Shown here: in pieces, positions 7,949-18,719 of the stretch
How the letters are laid out: each line of letters opens with the position of its first letter
Numbering within the stretch: position 1 is the first letter of the stretch
DNA from: Corynebacterium tuberculostearicum
Lineage (GTDB): Bacteria; Actinomycetota; Actinomycetes; Mycobacteriales; Mycobacteriaceae
DNA length: 64,000 nt
NCBI RefSeq assembly: GCF_016127015.1
Contig: NZ_CP065972.1
Span: forward strand, 1,178,001-1,242,000
Reading direction: 5' to 3'
Program-made: the position numbers and the translations under genes
The notes under the pieces: generated by a model
Database searches by the model: none
What the model was told of the DNA's origin: nothing
The model's input: the letters and a program-made list of their open reading frames with translations, nothing else

Positions 7949-9066
7949 TGTGGTAGCTCTTCCTTGGGCAGGTCTTTGGCCTTGCCCAAGAATTCGCCCC
8001 TCTTGTTCCGGACGATCTTATTGCCTTCCTCGTCCCAGTCGAAGTGATTGTGCGATACCGGCACTCCGCCTTGGTTCTCATCGCGTTTGTTTTTAATAAT
8101 CGAGGCGATAACCGTAATAACCAGTACGCCCACGATCACGATAAGTGAGGTGATGGTGGAAAATTCTGGAATGGACTCCACGTTCTCGCCGCCGTTTACA
8201 AATGGCAAGTTATTCTCATGCAGCGCATGGAACATGAGCTTTACACCGATGAAGCCCAAGATTATGCCCAAACCATAGGGCAGGTACACCAAGCGATCCA
8301 GTAGGCCATCCATCAGGAAGTACATCTGGCGCAATCCCATGAGGGAGAAAGCATTCGTGGTAAAGACCAAGAAAGCTTCTGAGGTAATGCCGTAGATGGC
8401 CGGAATGGAGTCGAAGGCAAACATCACGTCGATAAGGCCAATGGACACCAACGCAATAAATAGCGGGGTGAACGCAAATTTCCGCTTGCCCGAGGAATCT
8501 TCCACGCGGTGCGTGAGCTTATCGCCGTGGTAGCGCGGGGTGACGTGGACTACCTTGCGGATCAGCTTGATGATGGCCATGTCATTGGGATCGGTTTCGG
8601 GGGCATCCCGAATCTCATCGACGATGAGCTTGATCGCTGTGTAGATGAGAAATATCGCGAACAGGTAGAAGATATCGGACCATGCCGCGATGACCGCAGC
8701 ACCCAAAAGGATGAATACTAGGCGGCATGCTAGGGCGATGACGATACCGATGAGCAATACCTTTTGCTGGTACTTACGCGGGATCTTGAAGGCGCCCATG
8801 ATAAGCGCGAAAACAAAAAGGTTATCTACGGATAGCGCCTTCTCTGTCACGTAACCCGTGAGGTATTGAATGCCGTGCTCGTGGTCCCATACGGCCCACA
8901 CGCCGGCACCAAAAAGTAAAGCGAGGCCGACATAGAATAGGGTCCAGAACCCGGATTCCTTCAGCGTCGGCTCGTGCGGGGTGCGCACGTGGGAGTAGAA
9001 ATCAAAAACAAAGAATCCAAGAATGACGACGATGGAAATCGCCCAGATCCACAATGGCACATGCAT
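7945..9066 (-). CDS. TerC family integral membrane protein (probable manganese-linked transporter)
   Basis: TerC-family protein, 373 residues with about eight to nine membrane segments. Conserved acidic residues within helices are visible in TEKALSVDNLFVFALI and VMFAFDSIPAI, which are family signatures. A charged C-terminal tail follows the last helix. TerC proteins have been linked to Mn2+ export and metalation of secreted enzymes. The leader contains a probable yybP-ykoY riboswitch, which senses Mn2+, and this supports a manganese role here. The ATG at 9066 is eight nucleotides from GGAGGG, and that ribosome-binding site is part of the riboswitch hairpin. Confidence 0.92.
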   Translation of the reverse strand: MHVPLWIWAISIVVILGFFVFDFYSHVRTPHEPTLKESGFWTLFYVGLALLFGAGVWAVWDHEHGIQYLTGYVTEKALSVDNLFVFALIMGAFKIPRKYQQKVLLIGIVIALACRLVFILLGAAVIAAWSDIFYLFAIFLIYTAIKLIVDEIRDAPETDPNDMAIIKLIRKVVHVTPRYHGDKLTHRVEDSSGKRKFAFTPLFIALVSIGLIDVMFAFDSIPAIYGITSEAFLVFTTNAFSLMGLRQMYFLMDGLLDRLVYLPYGLGIILGFIGVKLMFHALHENNLPFVNGGENVESIPEFSTITSLIVIVGVLVITVIASIIKNKRDENQGGVPVSHNHFDWDEEGNKIVRNKRGEFLGKAKDLPKEELPH

Positions 9067-9210
9067 TGGTACATCCCTCCGGTCGAAGATACAACAAAGT
9101 GACCGGAGGTCTCCCCCGCCCGGCTAGATAGCTGCAGCCGGGCCGACACGACCGGGAGCGTAAAGCTTCCGTGCTGACGATCAATGCCGAAGGATGGGGT
9201 ACTCCCCTCC
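9067..9210 (-). promoter_or_regulatory. yybP-ykoY (Mn2+) riboswitch before terC
   Basis: On the terC strand the leader has the 5' conserved GGGGAGTA (complement of 9200-9207), a GTCA segment, a strong GC stem (CCCGGCT/AGCCGGG near 9118-9140) and the 3' conserved GGGGGAGACCT (complement of about 9107-9117). These are the hallmark elements of the yybP-ykoY manganese riboswitch, and terC is one of its usual targets. Directly after, CCTCCGGTC (complement of 9102-9110) can pair perfectly with GACCGGAGG (complement of 9076-9084), burying the terC ribosome-binding site. Because CCTCC belongs to both structures, Mn2+ binding should free translation. The pairing is seen; the switch logic is inference. 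Confidence 0.85.
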
Positions 9211-9235
9211 AAGACCCGTCCAACTCTACACGATC

Positions 9236-12200
9236 TTAGAAGGCACCTGTCGAAGGGTTATACGTTGCCTGGACGGTACGGGTGTCCTCGGCGTCGCCCT
9301 GCGGGGAGGAATCGGAGCCAGCGGAAGAGGCGGCGTCGGAAGTAGCGGCGGCATCATCCTGCTCTTGCTGCTGCATCTCCTCCTGAATTTCCTTCGGCGC
9401 CTCGGCAGGATCAGCGCCCTTGATCATCCAAATGATCGTATCCAGCTCTTCCGGCTTCACTAAGACCTCGCGGGCCTTGGAGCCCTCGGACGGTCCGACG
9501 ACGCCACGAGATTCCATCAGGTCCATGAGACGACCGGCCTTGGCAAAGCCGATACGGAGCTTGCGCTGGAGCATCGAGGTCGAGCCCAACTGGGCGGTGA
9601 CCACCAGCTCGACGGCTTCGAGGAGGTCGTCCATGTCCTTGCCAATTTCCTCATCGATTTCCTGCTTGGCCTCGGATTGCTTCTCTTCAGTCACGCCCTC
9701 GGTGTAGTTCGGCGCGGCCTGCGACTTGGCGGCATCGACAACCGCCATGACTTCATCGTCCGAGACGAATGCGCCCTGCATACGCACAGGACGCTTGCCC
9801 TGCGGAATGAAGAGGCCATCGCCCATACCAATGAGCTTTTCCGCGCCACCCTGGTCCAAGATAACGCGAGAGTCCGTCAGGGAGGACGTCGCGAAGGCCA
9901 AGCGTGAAGGCACATTGGTCTTAATCAGACCGGTCACCACGTCAACGGACGGGCGCTGGGTTGCCAGCACCAGGTGAATTCCGGCGGCACGCGCCTTCTG
10001 GGTGATGCGGACGATGGAGTCCTCAATCTCCTTTGGCGCAGTCATCATCAGGTCCGCCAGCTCGTCGACGACACAGACGATGTACGGGTACGGGCGTACC
10101 TCGCGCTCGGAGCCTGCCGGTGCCTGATATTCGCCGGAGACCACCTTGCGGTTATAGTCCTCAATCTTGCGCACGCGAGCAGCCTTCATATCCATGTAGC
10201 GCTGCTCCATCTCCTCCACCAGCCACTGCAGGGCTGCTGCAGCCTTCTTCGGCTGGGTAATGATGGGCGTGATCAAGTGCGGAATGCCCTCGTACGGGGT
10301 AAGTTCCACCATCTTCGGGTCCACCAGGATGAGGCGAACCTGCTCAGGGGTGGCTCGGGTTAGCAGCGAGACCAACATGGAGTTGACGAAAGCGGACTTA
10401 CCGGAACCGGTAGCACCGGCGACCAGCAAATGCGGCATCTTTTGTACCGAGAACGAGGTGTATTCGCCTTCGATGTCCTTGCCCAAACCGATGAGCATGG
10501 GGTCCGGGGAGCTGGTCATGCTCGGCGCATCAAGCACCTCGCGCAGGTGCACCATCTCGCGGTCCGGGTTCGGGACCTCAATGCCGACGGCCGACTTGCC
10601 GGGGATGGGCGTGAGCAAACGTAGATTATCCGTGGCCACGGCGTAGGCCAAATTGGACTGCAGGTTCGTAATCTTCGATACCTTGACGCCTGGTCCTAGC
10701 TCGATTTCATAACGGGTAACTGTTGGGCCACGGCTAAAGCCGGTTACTTGGGCATCGACCTTGAACTCTTCGAAGACATCGGTGATGGCCTCAATGATGC
10801 GGTCATTAATCTCCGTGCGCTCCTTTGCTGGAGTACCCGGGGTCAGCAGGTCCGTGGTGGGAACCGCGTAATTCTCATTGCCAAACTGCGCGGACGGCGC
10901 AGGAGCTGCAGAAGTACCCGTTTCCCCTGCGGCCTCGGCTGCAGGCTCGGTGGAGTCCACCTGTGCACCGGTCGTAGCGTCACGTCCGGAGCGCTCGCGG
11001 AAGAGTTGGCGGGCCTTCTCGTGCGCGGACGATACTGCATCAGCGCCTCCTTCCACCACAGATCCAGCAGCGCCTGCAGCTGCACCGCCTGCTGCAGCGC
11101 CAGCGGCACCGGCAGCACCCGTAGCAGCAGTCTTTGCTGCGCCACTGGCAGCTCCCGCAGCACCCGCGGCGCCCGCAGCCGCACCAGCGGCCGAGCCAAT
11201 GGCGGTACCGGCGGCGGTGCCAGCATCAGCACCCGCTGACGTAGCCGAGCGAGTGGAAGGAGAAGTGGGACGTTGACGAATAGTGCCCAACACTCGGGTC
11301 GGTTCCGGGTCCCCGGAAGCCGGTTGTTGCGGCGACGACGCAGCGGCGTCGTCTACCACCGGGATCTCATCGGTATCGCCGATGTCACGAGAGACCGGCT
11401 TCTCAGCCGCGTTAGACACGGACTGGAACCCGCCTCGGGTTGGTGCGCTAAAGGCGCGGGTGGCATGTTCCTCCTCTGCTGCAGCAGGGGATTCCATCGG
11501 ATAAGAAGAACCACGCGGGGCGGGGTCTTCAGTGGGGCGTCGGAAAGCGCGCAGGCTTCCACCACGCTCAGAGGAACGACGCTTGGCCACAGGTCGTGCT
11601 GGGCGCTCGCTGCGCTCGCGTCCCTCCGCGATGTCATCAATATCGCCAGTCACGTGGCCGTAGAGGTCATCGCCCTCTTCGTCGTAATAATCTTCGTCCG
11701 CGCCGCCAAAGCGGGAGAAGGCCGCAGCAATGGCATCAGCCACCAACTCATAGGCCTCGCGGATAGTAATGCCGGTGACCAATAGGGCGCCGTAGATAAT
11801 GACGAGGAAAAGCAACGGCACAGCGACGAAAGAGGTGAAGGCCGTCTCCAGAAGGCCGCCGATGGCGTAGCCGATTACGCCGCCGGCACCACCGGCGCTG
11901 TCCGGGGTAAAGCCGAGCTCAGGGGTACCAGCAAAGATATGGATCAAGCTGAGCATGGCAAGAACGATAATGCTAATACCGCCCACAATGCGCGGCTTAA
12001 AGTGTCCCGCTGGACCAGAGATGTCCATCATCAAGGCAATGGCCAAGGCCACTAGAGCAACCGGCAGCACCCAGGCACCTGCACCAATGACATAGCGGAC
12101 GATATTGCCCACCCAGGTACCTACCTGGCCGGCAACGCCAAACCAGACGGTAGCCGCAAGCACGATGGCAATGCCGATCAAAACGAGTGCCACCGCATCA

Positions 12201-12649
12201 GGATTTTTCACCTGAATACCGCGCGATTCTTCCTCGCTTACTTCCTCGGTAGAAAGCTCTTCTTCCGCAGTTACATCGCGCGCCCGAGTAACCTTGTTCT
12301 TCTTCTTTTTCTCCCCGCGTGCAGAAATTTCTTCCGGCTCCCTCGTCGTCTCGTACTCCTCGGTGTCATATATGTCTTCGCTAGGCTTGAGCCCGGTCAC
12401 GCCGTGGCTTACGCCCCGCGCCATATTTCCCATGCCGCGGGCCGTGGCACCAAAAGCAACACCCAAGCCCTTGCCGACGGCCCGGAACGCACTGCCCGTA
12501 CGCTCCTGCGAGGTCGCCGCCGCGCGCCGATGCGAAGACGTCATAGCCAGGTTTTCCGGCATGCCAGCACCGGACCGGCTGCGGCCCGACGGCCGTGAAC
12601 GATTCGACTTTCGGCGCGATCCGCGCGAAGAGGCATTTTTGACAGACAT
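9236..12649 (-). CDS. ftsK: DNA translocase FtsK
   Basis: Septum-anchored DNA pump that clears the chromosome terminus at division. The 1137-residue protein has a basic, disordered N-terminus, a membrane domain of about four segments (residues 140-300), a long linker, and a RecA-like motor with Walker A GATGSGKS near 740 and Walker [10 protein letters not shown]. The C-terminal gamma winged-helix domain ([23 protein letters not shown]) is near 1030. The linker holds an extreme Ala/Gly tract at about 470-535. A TAAAGT -10 ends six nucleotides before the ATG, so translation is probably leaderless. FtsK/SpoIIIE family membership is certain. Confidence 0.96.
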   Translation of the reverse strand: MSVKNASSRGSRRKSNRSRPSGRSRSGAGMPENLAMTSSHRRAAATSQERTGSAFRAVGKGLGVAFGATARGMGNMARGVSHGVTGLKPSEDIYDTEEYETTREPEEISARGEKKKKNKVTRARDVTAEEELSTEEVSEEESRGIQVKNPDAVALVLIGIAIVLAATVWFGVAGQVGTWVGNIVRYVIGAGAWVLPVALVALAIALMMDISGPAGHFKPRIVGGISIIVLAMLSLIHIFAGTPELGFTPDSAGGAGGVIGYAIGGLLETAFTSFVAVPLLFLVIIYGALLVTGITIREAYELVADAIAAAFSRFGGADEDYYDEEGDDLYGHVTGDIDDIAEGRERSERPARPVAKRRSSERGGSLRAFRRPTEDPAPRGSSYPMESPAAAEEEHATRAFSAPTRGGFQSVSNAAEKPVSRDIGDTDEIPVVDDAAASSPQQPASGDPEPTRVLGTIRQRPTSPSTRSATSAGADAGTAAGTAIGSAAGAAAGAAGAAGAASGAAKTAATGAAGAAGAAAGGAAAGAAGSVVEGGADAVSSAHEKARQLFRERSGRDATTGAQVDSTEPAAEAAGETGTSAAPAPSAQFGNENYAVPTTDLLTPGTPAKERTEINDRIIEAITDVFEEFKVDAQVTGFSRGPTVTRYEIELGPGVKVSKITNLQSNLAYAVATDNLRLLTPIPGKSAVGIEVPNPDREMVHLREVLDAPSMTSSPDPMLIGLGKDIEGEYTSFSVQKMPHLLVAGATGSGKSAFVNSMLVSLLTRATPEQVRLILVDPKMVELTPYEGIPHLITPIITQPKKAAAALQWLVEEMEQRYMDMKAARVRKIEDYNRKVVSGEYQAPAGSEREVRPYPYIVCVVDELADLMMTAPKEIEDSIVRITQKARAAGIHLVLATQRPSVDVVTGLIKTNVPSRLAFATSSLTDSRVILDQGGAEKLIGMGDGLFIPQGKRPVRMQGAFVSDDEVMAVVDAAKSQAAPNYTEGVTEEKQSEAKQEIDEEIGKDMDDLLEAVELVVTAQLGSTSMLQRKLRIGFAKAGRLMDLMESRGVVGPSEGSKAREVLVKPEELDTIIWMIKGADPAEAPKEIQEEMQQQEQDDAAATSDAASSAGSDSSPQGDAEDTRTVQATYNPSTGAF

Positions 12650-12778
12650 GCCTCTACTTTAACCGGGCCACCCCATAAATAACATTAGCCACACGCGTTT
12701 CTTTAACTCCTAGACCTCAATCTATCGGCATACACCTCAGTCACAGCCCGCAGTTAAGGATAGACACGTAAATCAAGT

Positions 12779-13402
12779 TTAGATAATTGACTTTACGATG
12801 CCTGCGGCATCCCCTTCGACCTTAACTTCAGCAGCATCACGCCCGAAGGACCAGAGGATGAGCTCGCCTACCTCGCCTGAAACGCGGACGACGGCATCAC
12901 CCTTATCCGCCACGCCATGCGAATCGGCGGCCACGATTCGCGGCAAGCCTTCCGGCTGCAGAATAACCGGACGTTCAGATTTGCGCAGAGCCAGCTTAGC
13001 CAAGGGCTTTAGGTAGCTATGCATCTGCTGCTTGATGCGTGCCGAAAAGTCGCGTGGGCCCATGCCATTAGCCCGGCGAATATCTTCGTGGTGAACAAAG
13101 TGCTCCACAAAGTTTTGCTGTGCATCCACGAACCGGACGGGGTTATAGGCAGCAGGTCCCCTCCCCCAGTCATCAACCAACTCAGCAAAGTCGCGCTCGG
13201 CCACCTTGCGTGATTCCTTTTCAAGACGGCCAGACAGTGCTTTAACGAAGATACCGGCGGCCGCATCGGGGCGATTTTCCCGCACCCACAGATGTACGGC
13301 TAGGTCGCGGGTTGTCCAGCCCTCACACAAGGTGGGGGCATCGGGACCAAGCTTATGAAATAGCGCTACCATCTTGGCGCGCTCAGCAGAAGAAAACGAC
13401 AT
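12779..13402 (-). CDS. TIGR03085 family protein (DinB/maleylpyruvate-isomerase-like fold)
   Basis: Actinobacterial protein of about 207 residues with the four-helix DinB-like fold shared with mycothiol-dependent enzymes. Features are LCEGWTTRDLAVHLWVRENRPDA near the N-terminus and the putative metal-binding HHEDIRRANG near residue 110. A C-terminal SCP2-like segment ends the protein. Function is unknown; a mycothiol-related role is possible from family resemblance only. The start is taken as the ATG at 13402. The next in-frame ATG, at 13414, lies within a hairpin arm that also covers the weak GGGG ribosome-binding site. rnj is upstream on the same strand, as in other corynebacteria. Confidence 0.85.
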   Translation of the reverse strand: MSFSSAERAKMVALFHKLGPDAPTLCEGWTTRDLAVHLWVRENRPDAAAGIFVKALSGRLEKESRKVAERDFAELVDDWGRGPAAYNPVRFVDAQQNFVEHFVHHEDIRRANGMGPRDFSARIKQQMHSYLKPLAKLALRKSERPVILQPEGLPRIVAADSHGVADKGDAVVRVSGEVGELILWSFGRDAAEVKVEGDAAGIVKSII

Positions 13403-13441
13403 AAGCCCCAGCATACCGAGCTAACTGGCATGCTGGGGCTT
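13403..13441 (-). terminator. Hairpin after rnj that abuts the next gene's start codon
   Basis: A perfect 12-bp inverted repeat (13403-13414 with 13430-13441, arm sequence AAGCCCCAGCAT) with a 15-nt loop lies between rnj and the following gene. In the leftward transcript it is followed by ATGTCG and then a T-rich run (TTTTCTTCT) that is itself the first codons of the downstream gene. It can act as the rnj terminator, as a translation-blocking structure, or both. Confidence 0.65.
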
Positions 13442-13472
13442 GCTTTTACTTAGCGCGAGGACCCCGTGCTAT

Positions 13473-15617
13473 TTACAGGGACTCACGAGAAGCGTCAACG
13501 TCTTCTTCATCGGTAATCAAAGGACCGGAATTAGTCGGCACGATGGTCGGGAGAATAACCGGCTCGCGCTTGTACTTGGAATTCATAAGCTTGGATACCT
13601 TGCGGCGAAGCTTCTGCACCATGCGGTAGGTATCGTTCTCACCCTCCGCGGCGAGATCGTTCATGGTGTTTTCCACCATCTCCGCAACCTCCGGCACAAT
13701 GCCGCGGTCATCATCGGAGAAGCCTGTGGTAGATACCGTTGGGTGCTCCAGCAGGCGCGAGGTGCGGTTATCAATCACACAGGTGATAGACACCACGCCG
13801 CCGGCACCCAGGTTGGTGCGATCAGCCAAGGTATCGGCATCCACATCGCCCATGGATACGCCGTCGACATATAGGTTACCCACCTGCATCTGACCTACGA
13901 CCTCGGCGCGGCCCTTGCGCAGGTCCACGACGACGCCGTTTTGTGCCAGCACGGTACGGTCGCGGTCCACACCGGTGGAGATAGCCAGTTCCTTATTGGC
14001 GCGCAGGTGGCGCCACTCGCCGTGCACCGGCATCGCGTTGCGCGGGCGTGCTGCGTTGTACAGGAAGAGTAGCTCGCCAGCGTAACCGTGACCGGAGGCG
14101 TGCACCTTTACATCTTGGTTAGTAATGACGTTGGCGCCGATCTGGGACAGCATGTTGATGACGCCGTAGACGGCCTCCTCGTTGCCCGGGATGAGCGAGG
14201 AAGAGAAGATGATGGTATCGCCATCGCGGACGGTAATCTGGCGGTGCTCACGGCGAGCCATGCGCGACAGAGCTGCCATGGGCTCACCCTGAGTACCGGT
14301 GGTAATCAGCATGGTCTTATGCGGAGCCATCTTGGCTGCCTCATCGATGGGGATAATAGTGCCGCGTGGAACCTTCAAAAAGCCCATCTTCTCCGCAATT
14401 TCCATGTTGCGCATCATCGATCGGCCGTTAAAAGCTACCTTGCGCCCGTTAGCGACAGCGGCGTCGATAGCGGCCTGGACACGGTAAACATTGGAGGCGA
14501 AGGACGCCAAGATTACGCGCTGTTTAGCGCCGGCGACGAGCCGCTTGAAGTTGGCGGGAATATCGCCCTCAGACGCCGATACACCAGGGACCGTGGCGTT
14601 GGTGGAATCACACAGCATGAGGTCAACACCCTCGTCACCATAGCGGGACAGGGCTGGGAGATCCGTTGGACGGTTATCCAGCGGGGTCTGGTCCAGCTTG
14701 ATGTCACCGGTGTGGATGATGTTGCCGGCTGGGGTTCCCAGCATGATACCCAAAGCATCCGGCACGGAGTGGTTGACTGCCCAGAAGCGCACGCGGAACG
14801 GACCGTAGGTTACGTCAGACTTTTCATTAACCTCGACGAACTTCGGCTTCTGGCGGTGCTCCTTACACTTTGCAGCAATGAGCGCGATGGTGAAGCGGGA
14901 AGCAACGATGGGGATATCCGGACGCAGCTTGAGCAGCCACGGGATTGCACCAATGTGATCCTCGTGCGCGTGGGTAACGACGAGGGCCTTGACCTTGTGG
15001 ATCTTCTTCTCAATGGGGCCGAAGTCAGGCAGGATAAGGTCCACGCCTGGCTCACCAGAGGATGGGAAGAGCACACCGCAGTCAATGATGATGAGGTCGT
15101 CGCCGTACTCGAAGACGGTCATATTACGGCCGATCTCCGAGATACCGCCCAGAGCGTAAATGCGCAGGGCATCCTTCGGCTGCTTCGGTGGCTCCGGCAG
15201 GCGCTTGGTCAGATCCGCGCCCTGCATAGACTTGGGCACGTTGCGGCGGCCACGGTTATTGCGGCCGCGGCCCTTACCGTTCTTTCCGTTGCCGTTGCCG
15301 TTCTTGCCGCCGTGGTTATTGTTTCCACCATGGTTATTGCCATTGCCATTGCCGTTGCCACCACGGCCACGGCCGCGGCTGCCACGGGAACGGGAGCGAC
15401 GGTTATTGCTGCCGCCATCAGTGTTGTTGTCAGAGGAATTCTTCTTGCCAGAATTATCTTTGTCGCCCTTAGCGGAAATATCCTGCGCGGAATTGCCTGC
15501 GTCAGTTGCTGGGGCTTGGAAAACTGGCGAAGCCGCCTCGTTGGAGGCGGTTTCGTTTTCCGCCGGTGGGCCCGCCTTGCGGGTCACCTTGCGGGAACGG
15601 TTACGGGGTTCATTCAT
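13473..15617 (-). CDS. rnj: Ribonuclease J
   Basis: Dual endo-/5'-3' exoribonuclease of the metallo-beta-lactamase superfamily, used in mRNA decay and rRNA maturation. Residues 1 to about 150 form a low-complexity extension rich in Gly, Asn, Arg and Lys, unusually long compared with Bacillus RNase J. The catalytic core follows with the zinc motif THAHEDHIG near residue 214, then beta-CASP and C-terminal domains (ASGHGYAGEL is the conserved late His motif). The ATG at 15617 is two bases after the dapA stop, so dapB-thyX-dapA-rnj form one leftward operon. The extension may mediate RNA binding or RNA degradosome contacts (inference). Confidence 0.95.
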   Translation of the reverse strand: MNEPRNRSRKVTRKAGPPAENETASNEAASPVFQAPATDAGNSAQDISAKGDKDNSGKKNSSDNNTDGGSNNRRSRSRGSRGRGRGGNGNGNGNNHGGNNNHGGKNGNGNGKNGKGRGRNNRGRRNVPKSMQGADLTKRLPEPPKQPKDALRIYALGGISEIGRNMTVFEYGDDLIIIDCGVLFPSSGEPGVDLILPDFGPIEKKIHKVKALVVTHAHEDHIGAIPWLLKLRPDIPIVASRFTIALIAAKCKEHRQKPKFVEVNEKSDVTYGPFRVRFWAVNHSVPDALGIMLGTPAGNIIHTGDIKLDQTPLDNRPTDLPALSRYGDEGVDLMLCDSTNATVPGVSASEGDIPANFKRLVAGAKQRVILASFASNVYRVQAAIDAAVANGRKVAFNGRSMMRNMEIAEKMGFLKVPRGTIIPIDEAAKMAPHKTMLITTGTQGEPMAALSRMARREHRQITVRDGDTIIFSSSLIPGNEEAVYGVINMLSQIGANVITNQDVKVHASGHGYAGELLFLYNAARPRNAMPVHGEWRHLRANKELAISTGVDRDRTVLAQNGVVVDLRKGRAEVVGQMQVGNLYVDGVSMGDVDADTLADRTNLGAGGVVSITCVIDNRTSRLLEHPTVSTTGFSDDDRGIVPEVAEMVENTMNDLAAEGENDTYRMVQKLRRKVSKLMNSKYKREPVILPTIVPTNSGPLITDEEDVDASRESL

Positions 15618-15619
15618 TC

Positions 15620-16528
15620 TTAGAGGACTCCAGATTGTTCCAGATCACGGCGAAGTACCTCGCGTTCCTTTTCGCTCGCAGCGGTGACAGGAAGACGGGT
15701 ATCGCCAACTTCGATGCCCTGCAGGCGCAGGGCTTCCTTTGCAAACGTCGCTCCACCCAACCGAGCTTGTGCATGGGTTAGTGGAAGGAGCGTAGTGACA
15801 TTGATTTCTCGGGCGCGGGCCATATCGCCTGCGTCGAAAGCTTCATAAAGTTCTACCAAGGCACGCGGTGCAACATGGCCGATGACGGAGATGAAACCAG
15901 AAGCGCCGAGGGAAAGCCACGGCAGGTTAATCGGATCATCACCGGAATACCAGGCCAAACCGGTTTCTTGGATGAGTTCTGCGGCCGCAGGAAGGTCGCC
16001 CTTAGCGTCCTTTACGGCTTGGATGGTCGGCAAATCCGCAAGGCGGCGGAGGGTATCCGGCGCCACTGGGATGCCCGAGCGGCCAGGGATGTCATAGACA
16101 CAGATCGGCAGATCCGTGGCTTGCGCGACTGCGGCAAAGTGCTCGTAAACGCCCTTCTGAGAAGGCTTGGAGTAGTACGGAGTTACCACCAGCAGGCTAT
16201 CTGCACCCGCTTCCGCGGTGGCCTGAGCCAACTTAATAGAGGTTGCGGTGTCATTCGTTCCGGCACCGGCGCAAAGCTTTGCGCGGTCTCCTACTTCTTC
16301 CTTTACGGCTTTGAGCAGCTCCAGCTTCTCTTCGACCGAAGTGGTCGGCGATTCACCCGTGGTTCCACCTAGGATGAGCGAATCAACGCCATTGTCAACG
16401 AGATGAGCTGCTAGGCGACGACCTGCTGCAACGTCCAGCGCACCGTCACGGTCAAACGGGGTGACCATGGCGACGCCGATGCGTCCAAAGGTGTCGACGC
16501 CAGTCTTTGCTGTCATACCTGTGCTCAT
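15620..16528 (-). CDS. dapA: 4-hydroxy-tetrahydrodipicolinate synthase
   Basis: Condenses pyruvate and aspartate semialdehyde in the diaminopimelate/lysine pathway. The (beta/alpha)8 enzyme has the Schiff-base lysine at about residue 173 in VKDAKGD, the catalytic tyrosine at about 145 in YDIPGR, and GGTTGES near 54-60. The open frame continues upstream, but the start [15 protein letters not shown] at 16528 matches the C. glutamicum DapA N-terminus as I remember it, giving 302 residues. It lies between thyX and rnj, with dapB just upstream in the same operon, so two lysine-pathway genes flank thyX. Confidence 0.96.
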   Translation of the reverse strand: MSTGMTAKTGVDTFGRIGVAMVTPFDRDGALDVAAGRRLAAHLVDNGVDSLILGGTTGESPTTSVEEKLELLKAVKEEVGDRAKLCAGAGTNDTATSIKLAQATAEAGADSLLVVTPYYSKPSQKGVYEHFAAVAQATDLPICVYDIPGRSGIPVAPDTLRRLADLPTIQAVKDAKGDLPAAAELIQETGLAWYSGDDPINLPWLSLGASGFISVIGHVAPRALVELYEAFDAGDMARAREINVTTLLPLTHAQARLGGATFAKEALRLQGIEVGDTRLPVTAASEKEREVLRRDLEQSGVL

Positions 16529-16584
16529 AGCCGTCAAGATTACCCTTTTGGCTTGCAATTAGCCGCATCGGGGTCCCGCGCGTG

Positions 16585-17331
16585 TTAGGCGTAGGGGCTC
16601 GCTGCCATCTGGGTTCCATCAGCCAGAGTGGTGATATTGAAATCATCAAAGAGCACTGGCGCCTTGCTTTGCAGCAGTTTCAGGCACTCCACCGCAACGT
16701 GGCGGAGTTCCTCGTCGGCCTGTTCGGCGGCCCGCGCACCAATAAAGTGCCGCCACGCGCGATAGTTGCCAGTAACAACGATGCGCGTTTCTGTCGCGTT
16801 TGGCAGCACGGCACGCGCCGCCTGACGGGCCTGCTTCTTGCGCAGGAGCGCGTTAGGTTCATCCAGCTTCTCTTCTAGCGCGCTAAGCAGTTCATCGTAG
16901 ACAAAGCGAGTCTCATCTACCGCTTGCGTTACTAATCGGCTAAGTTGCTCGTCCTCAGCCACCAATTTAGGCAGGACCACCTCCGTCTCCTCCGGGTGAA
17001 CAAAGCGCTGGGAGAGCTGAGAGAAGGAAAAGTGCCGGTGGCGCACGAGCTCATGGCTCGCCGACCGCGACAGCCCTGTGATGTACATGGTGGCCGTGGC
17101 ATGCTCGAGCAAGGCAGTATGGCCTACCTCCATGATGTGGTGCAGGTAGGCTTCATTAGTTGCCGTGCGAGGATTTGGCTTATCAAAGGACTCGTAGCAA
17201 GCCCGTCCTGCAAACTCGACAAGTGCCTCGCCATCAGAGGCCGAGTCATCCACGCGCCACTCCACGCCCTGCGGGGCGTGGAACTGCGTTGCGGCAATGA
17301 GCTGAATGTCTAGCTCACTTGCTTTAGCCAT
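16585..17331 (-). CDS. thyX: Flavin-dependent thymidylate synthase ThyX
   Basis: Makes dTMP from dUMP with FADH2 and methylenetetrahydrofolate. The ThyX motif RHR-x7-S-x-R type is present as [13 protein letters not shown] at residues 97-109, and the flavin/nucleotide-binding HTALLEHA lies just before. The 248-residue length is normal. The gene begins three bases after the dapB stop and is followed by dapA after 56 bp, the standard dapB-thyX-dapA order of corynebacteria. Confidence 0.97.
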   Translation of the reverse strand: MAKASELDIQLIAATQFHAPQGVEWRVDDSASDGEALVEFAGRACYESFDKPNPRTATNEAYLHHIMEVGHTALLEHATATMYITGLSRSASHELVRHRHFSFSQLSQRFVHPEETEVVLPKLVAEDEQLSRLVTQAVDETRFVYDELLSALEEKLDEPNALLRKKQARQAARAVLPNATETRIVVTGNYRAWRHFIGARAAEQADEELRHVAVECLKLLQSKAPVLFDDFNITTLADGTQMAASPYA

Positions 17332-17334
17332 GGT

Positions 17335-18129
<795 letters not shown>

Positions 18130-18221
18130 CTAACGCGCATGGGGGTTGCACAATTCCTCGCCTGCCTTGGAATGGACTTGCGCTCTTCGACGATGCCCTC
18201 AGTCTCACTAGGATGGCGAGC

Positions 18222-18611
18222 ATGCAGATATATATCGCTTCCGTCCCTGTAGACGACGTTGCCCGCGCTCACGATTTTTACGTCAATACCCTTGGCTTCC
18301 GAATCAAGGATGACGTAACTCACGGCGATTTTCGGTGACTTACTGTTACCAATGCTGAAGGTGAGGGAAATACCGAGCTGCTTCTGGAACCGAAGGGCCA
18401 TCCCGCCGCCAAAGACTATGCCGCAGCGCTCAAGGCGGACGGTATTCCGGTCACGCAGTTCCTGTCCGCCGATGTGGAAACCGAATATAAGGAGCTCAGT
18501 GACAAGGGCGTGAAGTTCACCATGGAGCCCACCGATGTCGGGCCGTCCATCATCGCTGTTTTTGATGACACCGTGGGCAACCTTATTCAGCTCGTGGAAC
18601 TGAAGAAGTAG
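18222..18611 (+). pseudogene. Glyoxalase/bleomycin-resistance family protein, interrupted by a TGA at codon 39
   Basis: From the ATG at 18222 the frame reads MQIYIASVPVDDVARAHDFY and on to THGDFR, then meets TGA at 18336-18338. The same frame continues open for 90 codons (LTVTNAEGEGNTELLLEP, then KGVKFTMEPTDVGPSIIAVF, ending LIQLVELKK) to a TAG at 18609. Both sides belong to one vicinal-oxygen-chelate domain. In this family the interrupted position is usually Trp (FRWLTV), so a TGG to TGA change is the simplest cause. No frameshift is needed. A TAGGAT -10 lies seven nucleotides before the ATG, so the promoter looks intact. It could be a sequencing error or a recent loss. Confidence 0.85.
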
Positions 18612-18719
18612 TCGCACCCTCCCCCCATCACACGGATTAACACTTGCATCACTTCCTAATGGTTGTCCCATCTGCCCCAGTAGAATGGGTGTAGCAACAC
18701 GGTAAGCACCAAGGAAGTG

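Noticed and set aside
14088..15623. 511-codon open frame antisense to rnj
   Set aside because: Shadow of the RNase J gene; low-complexity part is the complement of the Gly/Asn-rich extension.
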